From: Diphasiastrum complanatum
Taxonomy: Eukaryota > Streptophyta > Lycopodiopsida > Lycopodiales > Lycopodiaceae
NCBI GenBank assembly: GCA_029204225.1
Contig: CM055092.1
Location: forward strand, 67,776,810-67,840,809
DNA length: 64,000 nt
Direction: 5' to 3'
The notes below the pieces were generated by a model. It was not told where the DNA came from. It did no database searches and saw only the letters and a list, made by a program, of their open reading frames with translations. Numbering within the stretch: position 1 is the stretch's first letter; the number at the start of each line of letters is the position of its first letter. A program made the position numbers and the translations under genes. This document shows, one piece after another, positions 56,233 through 64,000 of this stretch.

Positions 56233-56469
56233 TTACATGAAGGTAATAAATACAATAGTTAAGAATGAAATTTGTGCAAGTTGCTCGTACGTGATCATTT
56301 CCAGTTCTTTAGTGTACTTTTTGTGTCTTATGTGCAAAAATTTCCTTGTTGTGGCTCTAAAAATATCAAGACCTAGAAAATATTTTGCCTCACCAAAATC
56401 CACAATATCATACTCAATGAAGGGTTTTTTCTTGATAGTCTTGATTATATTTAAATTATTTCCAAACAT
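56233..56469 (-). pseudogene. Copia RT fragment, palm/thumb part
   Basis: 79 codons on the minus strand: MFGNNLNIIKTIKKKPFIEY, then DIVDFGEAKYFLGLDIFRAT and LHIRHKKYTKELEM. This is the copia RT segment after the YVDD motif (usual D.G...YFLG.E). It is separated from its upstream half by an insertion at about 56480-57106. Confidence 0.85.
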
Positions 56470-56479
56470 TAGGCTGTTA

Positions 56480-57106
56480 CGCCAGCAAATACAGTCTTGA
56501 TTAAGAGCTCACCTGGATGTCTAATTACATACACATTGAAATCAGCTCTACTAGGAGTTAAACTAATGTCTTTGCGTAAAAGATCATGTTGGCATTTGAT
56601 TTTACATGTTTGCAGTAGATTAAATCATGCAAAGAACTTCATTCCTCTGGAAACTATGATTTCATCTTTGAGTGTAAGTTATTTATTGAAAATGACTGTA
56701 AAAGGTAACATGCAAAATCATGAAATCTTTGAATTCCATAGTTTCCGACAACAGTTTACAGCCCATTCATATAATGTTCATCAGAATATGGGGCAACACA
56801 TTACACCATGTAAAAAGTCAAAGTCTATGGGCCATAAACATATTTTTGCCCATAATGTAAAATGCCAAGACAATCTTTTGTGCTTTGAGAAAAGTCTTTT
56901 TAGTGACCTTTACTCGGTGCAAAGCTCACCAAAAAGACAATTTCCCATTATACCATGTAAAAAGTCAAATTCTATGGGCCTTAATGTAAAATGCCAAGAC
57001 AATCTTTTGCGCTTGAGAAAAGTCTTTTTAGTGAACTTTACTTGGCGCAAAGCTCACCAAAAAGACAATTCCCTAATACAAAAGCCATCTGTCCTTTTGT
57101 ATTAGG
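56480..57106. mobile_element. Insertion inside copia RT, with tandem repeat and hairpin end
   Basis: About 630 bp between two halves of a copia RT. It contains a tandem duplication of about 130-147 bp (units from 56803 and 56950, both with CCATGTAAAAAGTCAAA and ATGCCAAGACAATCTTTTG) and ends in a perfect 13-bp hairpin. The + strand is open for about 200 codons, but no family is recognised. The nature of the element is unknown. Confidence 0.5.
57072..57106. repeat. Perfect 13-bp hairpin
   Basis: CCTAATACAAAAG, 9-base loop, CTTTTGTATTAGG. It lies at the right border of the insertion in copia RT. Confidence 0.95.
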
Positions 57107-57545
57107 ATTGTGTTGCTTGTTTAAGTCCATACAACAATCTCTTTAGTTTACACACCAAATGTTGATTGTGCTAGTTCTTAAAACCTTGTGGTTATTTTTT
57201 GTACGTCTCTTTATCTAATCACCCATGTAAAAATGGCGTCTTTACAAGGCATATTGATTTGGTGTATTTTTATATCATGTCTTGCTACTAGGGCCAACAA
57301 TGTCCTAATGCTTGACAAGAAGACTGTCTCTTTGTAATCAGATTCATATTTTTTAGTTAAATCCCTTGATTTGAGTCTTGCTTGTGTTTGTCAATTAATG
57401 CATCAACGTGTTGCAATCAACCACTTTCCTTCTTGACAAACTTGTGAGGTTCTCAGTCTAGGTTCTAGAGTGAATCCATCTCTTCTTTCATGGCATTTTT
57501 CCAATGATCACTGCATGTGCAACGATTTGAAAGCCAAACGGTTAT
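57107..57545 (-). pseudogene. Copia RT fragment, N-terminal part
   Basis: Minus-strand pieces: VCKLKRLLYGLKQATQS (57110-57165), then upstream YKETVFLSSIRTLLALVARH and DIKIHQINM, matching copia RT blocks (DY.ETFSP......R.LLA.A......HQMDV and CKLK.SLYGLKQAP). Frames are broken. It pairs with 56233-56469 across the insertion. Confidence 0.78.
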
Positions 57546-58430
57546 GCACGTTCACAAAAATTTAGATGTTAAAATTTGATTTAACATTTTCAACCACTTT
57601 ATAGCTTAATTTTTTTGGCATTGCAATGAATAGACGGAATTAGTCTTCCATTGACCTTTCTCTAAATTATGTGGGTAGTAGTCCCAAAAACTATTTCAAA
57701 ATCATTGCACTTCCTAAAAGTCGATTTGTTGTTTTTCAAAACCCTTACTTTCTATCATGTTGTCCCAACAACTATGGCGTCTAGGTTTCCATCTTCCTTG
57801 GCTTTGGAAACAACTTTATGAATAATGTATGCCCTATCAAGCTTGTAGCTTTTCTCATATATTTTAGCATAATTGGCCAAGTCTTGGGTTTTCATCTTCT
57901 TAGACAATAATCAAATTTTATCCTACATTCCTTCTCCCAATAGCTCAACTTCTTGCAATATGCACTACTCAATTATTTATTTTTTAGTATATTTTTTTTT
58001 TTGTTGTTGTGAAAAATAAAAAAGCTATCTATGTTGAGTCTAGGGGTTTGATAAAATTTTCTATGTCCGTCTATGTGTGAGTTGGTGATAGGGCCAATTT
58101 TGGCATTGGAGACAAAATGGGCAAGTACACATGTAAAGCCATGATTAGGCCAAAAGTAGGACATGAGGTAGCTCGAGCTAGTTAGGCTTGTTACAGTTGT
58201 CAAATTGGTGTTCATTTTGATGTATCAGTTGGGGCAAAAATTTTGTTAATCTTGATATATCAGCTGAGGTGGTAATAATCTAGCATTGTTATGGCACAAT
58301 ATGCTAATGTTTATCAGAGATTTGTTTTTGAAATGTAAAAATTTATTAGTAGAGGTCACAATGCACTTCGGAATAGGTGATGGTATACTTCTTTAAATTG
58401 ATCCACATATTCTGAGGTTTGTTCCGACCT
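57546..58430. other. No recognised gene
   Basis: Would be upstream copia pol on the minus strand but shows no integrase motif; only short open frames. Confidence 0.45.
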
Positions 58431-58439
58431 CTGCTGCTA

Positions 58440-59110
58440 CATCATTCCCACCTCATTATAAACAAATTTATCAATAAAAATAGAGATTAAAAAATGTGTA
58501 GATTTAATTTCATAAATCCTAATATAAAAAGAATTGATTGTAGTTTTTTATTACAAAATGTAGACCTACAACAAAAAAATAGGAGACAAACTGCTACAAA
58601 ACATGGTGAAAAGCCACCAATCAGAAGTATGTTTCCAAAATGTAAAAATTTTTGAGGTGAGGTCGGAATACAAGTACTTGGATATGCTACCAATTGTGTT
58701 GCTCAGTTGCTTGGATGGTGTTTCAGCCAAAAAATCAGCACACAAACCTGCAATTACAAATCTAGCAAAAAATTCACAGATCTGTCATTTGAAAGCTAGA
58801 AAAGATATTAAGGGGAGATCGAAACTTACATCGAAAGAGACACTGGTATACTATTCAAAAGAGCATCGTGTATTTTGACTGCAATTCTAACTTTGTCAGT
58901 ACCTGGGATCCGGTACCGAATGTGCGCCTCAGCTGTTCTGTTGGCGATCGGTCCAAAAATCAACAAAGAAACCAACAAGACAAAGGCAATATTGAAGTTT
59001 ATAAATTATATTACCACAAAAAATATTCTTGCAACACTCTAAATTTTGCAAAACAAATTTTAAAAAAAACCATCCACTAAAAAGGAAAAACTAAATTTAC
59101 ACAAAGAGCG
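58440..59110 (+). repeat. Dispersed repeat, copy 2 (partner 15730-16125)
   Basis: Matches 15730-16125 (ATAGGAGACAAACTGCTACA, AATATTCTTGCAACA) with about 250 extra bases between 58620 and 58900. Inverted GACCTC/GAGGTC motifs flank part of the extra sequence (58427 and 58657). Confidence 0.6.
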
Positions 59111-59149
59111 CGGTCCAGACCAAGCAAAATATTTTGATGAATTAGATCA

Positions 59150-59760
59150 AGCAGCATCAGAACCTAGGAAGCCAAAGATAAAGAAATTTTAGAAATCTAT
59201 GTCTCGGGAAAAGGCTAAAAAAGAGAACTTATGTTTCGTTTGTAAAAATCCTGTACATATGATGAAATTTTGTCCAGAAAGGAAGAAAGTGTCGGCTCAT
59301 ATGATTGACATCCCATGAGGCAATGGTAAGCCTTTGAAAATTAACGTGACTGATTGTGAGTATGAATGTTCTTTTAGTACTACTTTCTTGCCTAATGAAC
59401 TTTTCCGTCTAATTGGCACAGTTAAAGATCAATAAGTGAGTATTATATTGGGTTCAACTCATAATTTTATTAATTTTCATCTTGTGTAGAAACTCATCTT
59501 GGAAATTGAAGCCAACAATCATAGATATAAAGTTTATCTAGCTTTAGGAGCAGGTTGAAGACTTAGAATGTAAGTCCCGAAGCTCCCAGTTTTGATGCAA
59601 GGACATACGAAATTAGTTAATTTTCATGTTTTAGACTTAGCTCGTGTTGATTTAATCTGAATGGCTATTTAGTCAATCGCCTTCTCTATTAACTAATTTT
59701 GAGAAGCATGTTCTCACTTTCAAAGAGGGTGATAAGGTAGTTACATTATTTAGCAGTAAT
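59150..59760 (+). pseudogene. Gypsy gag end, zinc knuckle and protease remnant
   Basis: The plus strand carries a perfect CX2CX4HX4C zinc knuckle, CFVCKNPVHMMKFC (about 59229-59270), in a lysine-rich context. About 170 bp later a protease-like stretch reads IILGSTHNFINF, where the usual aspartate of DSGA(T/S)HNFI is glycine, so the protease is dead. Stops lie between them. It leads into the RT at 59828. Confidence 0.78.
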
Positions 59761-59827
59761 TTTGTACGTCCATTACAGTTAATGAAATGGAAACATTGGA
59801 TTATTCTATGTATGAACTTTTTTCAAT

Positions 59828-61306
59828 TTGTGCTATTCCAGTTGTGGATGTTCTTGTAATGATCTAAATGGTTGTGAATTCTCAACAATTCTTAACTCAG
59901 TAAATTTAGATCATGAACAAGCAGTGAAAGAACAAATCATAAATAAATTTAGGGATGTTTTGCCATCTGAATTACCTCATGGTTTACTACCATCTAGGTT
60001 AGTAGACCACATGTTTGAGTTAGTTCCAAGAAGTCAACCTATCTCTAGACAACCTTATAGGTTCTCTAAAAAAGAAGAGACATAGATTTCAAATCAAATA
60101 GAAAACTATCTGAGGGTGGGACATATACAACCTAGTAAATCACCATGGGACGCTCCTGTTCTTCTTAAAGCGAAGAAAGATGGAAGTTTCTGGATGTGTG
60201 TGGATTACAAGGGTCTTAATAAAGTGACTATAAAAAATAGATATCCATTACCCAGGATGGATGACCTTGTAGATCACTTGGGTGGAGCACAGTATTTCAC
60301 CAAGATAGATCTCAGAACAGGATACCATCAAATAAAAATTAAGTCGGAAGATGTCCAGAAGACAGGATTTTGTTTTAGATTTGGTCATTGTGAATTCTTA
60401 GTGTTGCCATTTGGATTAACGAATGCTCCAGCAATGTTCCAACAAATGATGAACAATTTATTTTGTCCATATTTGGGGAAGTTTGTGGTTGTATTCTTAG
60501 ACGACATTCTCGTTTATAGTAAATCCTTGGTGGAACACGTAGAACACCTAAAAATTATCTTGATGAAACTCCGTCGGGAGTTACTCTATGTTAAAGAGGC
60601 CAAGTGTAAAATCTTTAAGCAAGAGTTGCTTTATCTCGGTCATAAGATCACAGTAAATGGGATCAAGATTGACGAGGATAAAATCAAGATTGTGATTGAG
60701 TGGCCAATTCCAGGAACTTTGAGACTTTTCTTCTAGAGATTTATTGAGGATTATGCTAAATTAGCAGCACCGCTTAATAATTTGACAAAAAGAATTGTTA
60801 ACAAAAAAAAGAGGAATTAACCTAGTCCGCCTGTTGTTTGGAATGAGGAATTAAATCAATGTTTTGAGAAACTTAAAACAATGATTGTTTCAGCTCCCGT
60901 GTTACAAATTGAAAATCCAAATTTACCTTCCGTCGTGAGAATAGACGCAAGTGATGTTGCAGTTGGAGCTGTTGTTTTATAAATGGATAGGCCACTAGCA
61001 TTTGAGAGCAAAAAATTCACTGGTCCTCAGTTGCGTTATACTATGCAAGAAAAAGAATTGTTTGCTATAATCCATGCACTTAAAACCTGGAGACACTACT
61101 TGTATGGTAGTAAGTTTGTAGTGTATATGGATCACCAACCTCCTAAGTATTTTTGTAATCAACATGATCTTCGGGGTAGAAAAGCTCGATGGGCTGAATT
61201 GATGCAAGAATTTGATCATGAAATCCGTTACATAAGAGACAACTCTAATCGAGTTGCAAATGCTCTTAGTCGGATCTGTGAACTAAACGAGTTGTCATTC
61301 ACCTAG
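59828..61306 (+). pseudogene. Gypsy reverse transcriptase and RNase H
   Basis: Ty3/gypsy pol in a single frame apart from three stops (60083-60085, 60734-60736 and about 60979-60981). Order: pre-RT LPSELPHGLLPSRLVDHMFE, then RT with WDAPVLLKAKKDGSFWMCVD, YPLPRMDDLVDHLGGAQYFT, KIDLRTGYHQIKI, FGLTNAPAMFQQMMNNLF and the catalytic VVFLDDILVYS (FLDD 60494-60505), then NVRIDASDVAVGAVV-like RNase H start, FESKKFTGPQLRYTMQEKEL, KTWRHYLYGSKFVVYMDHQP and WAELMQEFDHEIRYIRDN, NRVANALSRI. All RT catalytic aspartates are intact. No integrase follows; a purine tract and LTR start lie 280 bp beyond. The missing integrase suggests an internal deletion. Confidence 0.93.
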
Positions 61307-61581
61307 ATTTCTATGGATCTATATCTTTCACTAAGGAAAATATGAATCGGATTCCCATTTTGGTCACATTTGGAACATTGTCCAGACCGAAAGGAATGTG
61401 GACAATGTTGAGTCAGAAACACAAGGGACTCAACAACCAGAGATAAATAGTTGAGAAATCATTCTATCTCTGAGTGCTTAATTCGGTGAAAGGGTTGTAC
61501 CGAGAATGAAGATTCGTGTGAGAGAGTTGATAGCACAAAGAAGAACATTTTGAATTTTAGTTTCTAAGGATAGAAACAACT

Positions 61582-61700
61582 TAAGGAGGGAAGAATGTTA
61601 TGTCTATGACTATTATATAGGATACAGTATACTCCTAGCCTTGGATACACGGTACTCCAGTGAAACAAGCTGTTAGTTATGCCACGTCATACTGGATGTG
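61582..61700 (+). repeat. Polypurine tract and 3' LTR start of gypsy element
   Basis: AAGGAGGGAAGAA is followed by TGTTATGTCTATGAC (61596). The right end of the LTR was not identified. Confidence 0.6.
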
Positions 61701-62570
61701 ACCCGAATTCTAACCCTCTCTGCAATTCATCAGTCCACATTTCCTTATGTTTCATTCTCCTTGTTGGCTTGGGTTTTGGCTTCATTTTGGGATTTCGTGA
61801 TGCAAGTAGGGGCCTCACTGGCTGTTGACTATATGGATGGAGTACCTTCTTCCCTTCTAGTTCTGAGATTTCTCCTTCTTCTTTTTCTATGTGTTTATCT
61901 TCTTTCTCTTTTTCTAATGATGGCGAAGTGACTGGTCATGGTGCAACCTCTTGGGGCTCTTGGGATTTTTCTGGTTGTTTCTCTTTCGGTTGAGATTTCA
62001 GCCCACTTCGGGTGACTATCAATACTTTTTCTCTAGGATTTTGTGTTCCTACGGCTTCTATTTCAATTAGATTGGCTAGTGATCATTCATCATGTACCTT
62101 AAGCTTTTCTTTTTCAACCGTGGTGAATTTATAGTCCTTTTGTAGAAAATGTGCTTGCCTTGAAAGACCCTCATTACTAGGCTCGGGTCGATGTTTTGTT
62201 CTCTTCGGTGAGGTTGTGGGATCAATGCTCTTCATGCGATACTAACCACATTCTAGCCATGGGGACCGTAATGTTTAACTTGATTCCATCATATTTCATC
62301 GACTCTCTTAGTGCGAGTTCACAATCAATAGTTTGTAGCTAACATAGGTCTTTCTAAATTTCTCCCGGCAGACGCACCAATGTTCGAGTAAATTTTGACT
62401 AGGGATTGGTCTAGCCAAAATGCCTTAGTGAGAGAAGGACCCACACTGTCCTTACGCGAGTGATCAAAATCTGATCGCTTCTAATCTTGGGGGCCCCACT
62501 AATTACCCTGTATTCCCGAGCTAAGGAGAGTTTTATAGGCTCTCAGAGACATGACTTTGTCTTCATCATA
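61701..62570. other. No recognised gene
   Basis: A hydrophobic open stretch (61698-61931) is pyrimidine-rich and unlikely to be a gene. Some of this region may be LTR of the preceding gypsy element. Confidence 0.45.
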
Positions 62571-62574
62571 GTGC

Positions 62575-62847
62575 TCACTCAAATCCAAGGGCAGCTAGTG
62601 TACTATTGATATGTAGTGAATAGACGGCTTGTGCTACCCAAGAATGATGTTCACTTATGTATACATTGGTTAGAATGAGAAATCCATGTGCATTTGTCTC
62701 TATGACAATGTCTCCAATACGAACCTCTCGAGATGTGGTGTCAAATGCTATGACATCTATATTCGTGGGACCTAAAACACGTAAGACCAAACAAGATCTG
62801 TGTGGGCCAAAATGTACTCCATTCATGACATAATTTTGCGTGTGCAC
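62575..62847 (-). other. Unrecognised 90-codon open frame
   Basis: The minus strand starts MHTQNYVMNGVHFGPHRSCL and includes REVRIGDIVIETNAHGFLIL. No family recognised. It adjoins a copia 3' end on the opposite strand. Composition is less AT-rich than its surroundings. It may be a fragment of another element; support for a real gene is weak. Confidence 0.3.
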
Positions 62848-62924
62848 CTATGGCTGTAGAGACCGTTTGTTGGCTTCAAGTGTAGGGGTTGGCTCTTCTG
62901 AAGTTTGGGCAATGCATCTAATAA

Positions 62925-63031
62925 TTGTAGTTGTTGATATACTTACTAAGCCATTGGCAAATGATCCATTTGTGAAGTTAACATTAGCACTTGGAGTTGT
63001 AGATAGATGTATGCTAGATTTACCAAGCTAG
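62925..63031 (+). pseudogene. Copia RNase H C-terminus
   Basis: The plus strand ends VVVDILTKPLANDPFVKLTL, then ALGVVDR and a stop at 63029-63031. VDILTKPL is the conserved end of copia pol (usual ADILTKPL). The rest of pol is absent. The purine tract TTTTGAGGAG and LTR start TGTGAAAATG follow at 63043, confirming the 3' end of an element. Confidence 0.82.
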
Positions 63032-63042
63032 ATTTTGAGGAG

Positions 63043-63346
63043 TGTGAAAATGTCAAAATCATGCTTGATCCATGTACATATCTTGATTACACATGTGTGG
63101 AGCGAATTCCCACGTGTGAATTAAATGAATTTATCATTTAGATCAATCATCTAGTATGTACATATCTTTTGATTAGTGATCTATTGGCTAAAATGGCCAA
63201 AATCTACTTTTCTAGCTATATGCCACTTGGCACCTTTCTATTGGTAGAATGTGTGACATCTTGAGGTTAGGATTGATCTCCCACTTGTAGAGGTCTACTC
63301 ACATGTGTGGAAAGATCAATAGAAGTCGAATTTAGACTTGGGGGAG
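63043..63346 (+). repeat. 3' LTR start (copia)
   Basis: Starts TGTGAAAATGTC after TTTTGAGGAG, similar to the LTR starts at 25198 and 26636. It contains paired ACACATGTGTGG/CACATGTGTGG motifs. Its end is not defined before the next LTR start at 63347. Confidence 0.6.
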
Positions 63347-64000
63347 TGTTGGATTTCAATGTTCAGTCTTAAATCCTTTTGATAATGAGCATCCTGAAAA
63401 GTTGTTCACAACAGATATGTTTCCAATCCTAGATCAGGCCGGATCGGTTCGGATTTTTTTTTACCCTTCACTAAACTATCCGGGGGCTCTTGACCCTAGA
63501 TTGACCCTGGATTGGCAGATCGGATCGGATCGGGTCTAATTTTTTCAACCCCAAAAATTTCGGCTTTCAACATATTTTTCGACCCAGTGTATAATTTCTG
63601 ACCCTTTGTATAAAATCCGACTCTATGTAAATTTTTTATATTGTTGGTTAGAAATCTGACCCGTCAACTTTACATTAATATCAACCAACTTTGTACATGC
63701 ATTTATGTCATAAAGGTTGTTGTAATAACTATAGGAAATTCAGTTGTAGATATTTTTAGTACATAAGACTTAGAATTTTCATCAAAAAACTTCTTCTGAT
63801 ATTATGAACTTGATTTTTCATTAATCAGTATCAGTGTTATCACGCTCAACAAGCTGAAGTTATAACTTCATGCCATTGTACTCATTGTTGATAATAATCA
63901 GAGTGCAATTTGTCATACTGATGTTTAAATTATTTGATGCTAATTGTGGCGCTTCCAATCCAAGTATCTAGCTCGCTCTCAGCTTCCGCTCATACCCACT
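63347..64000 (+). repeat. LTR of element G family, cut by window edge
   Basis: Starts TGTTGGATTTC after the purine tract ACTTGGGGGAG (63336-63346). From 63830 it matches the LTR at 32398-32500 (GTTATCACGCTCA, CATTGTACTCA.TGTTGATA). A GGATCGG-rich insert occupies part of 63420-63550. Confidence 0.68.

Noticed and set aside
57072-57106. Helitron 3' end
   Set aside because: The hairpin is present but there is no CTRR just after it, and no Rep/helicase motif or TC start was found.

Overview
This window looks like nuclear DNA of a land plant, and almost everything recognisable in it is transposon. The case for a plant rests on Ty1/copia elements primed by initiator tRNA-Met, a Ty3/gypsy primer site of the tRNA-Asp type, CACTA (En/Spm) TNP2-type transposases, GT-AG introns, long CT microsatellites and AT-rich spacer. 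I lean weakly towards a seed-free plant such as a fern or bryophyte; the sequence does not prove this. There are no rRNA, tRNA, CRISPR or bacterial features, and no host gene that I can name.

Layout. 1-2006: 5' end of a minus-strand copia element running off the left edge, with a 573-bp LTR. 2090-4720: gag, TNP2 and LTR scraps plus tandem and simple repeats. 6600-7696: gypsy primer site, gag remnant and an unrelated 3' LTR. 7790-8660: a diverged repeat whose second copy is at 54980-55975. 10570-12690: copia remnant lacking reverse transcriptase. 13290-14690: gypsy integrase interrupted by an insert. 15310-17040: gag scrap, dispersed repeat and a strong hairpin. 17195-21161: internally deleted copia with 1.2-kb LTRs, apparently nested beside a TNP2 pseudogene (21194-24475). 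25198-28621: deleted copia, LTR fragments and a 1225-bp solo LTR. 28640-32215: second copia of the RT-less kind with a scrambled LTR/gag order. 32221-34860: plus-strand copia remnant.

38325-44241 is the best preserved DNA transposon: a 5.9-kb CACTA-type element with matching terminal inverted repeats, a 3-bp AAA duplication, arrays of palindromes at both ends, a truncated TNP2 gene and a divergent, still open accessory transposase gene. 46990-52600 is a full-length 5.6-kb copia element with both LTRs, PBS, PPT and a perfect 5-bp duplication (GTCTG). Its LTRs do not end in TG/CA, and it sits inside an unrecognised minus-strand reading frame that resumes on the other side. 56233-57540 is a copia RT split by an insert with a tandem duplication and a hairpin. 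59200-61306 is a gypsy pol with an intact RT core. 62930-64000 holds a copia 3' end and two LTR starts.

The genes do not form a pathway; they are retrotransposon gag-pol units and transposases in various stages of decay. The points most worth a second look are the palindrome-flanked CACTA element, the non-TG/CA LTRs, two copia copies sharing an unknown coding segment where reverse transcriptase should be, and three unrelated elements that each carry arrays of short GC-rich palindromes. Coordinates of decayed regions are approximate.
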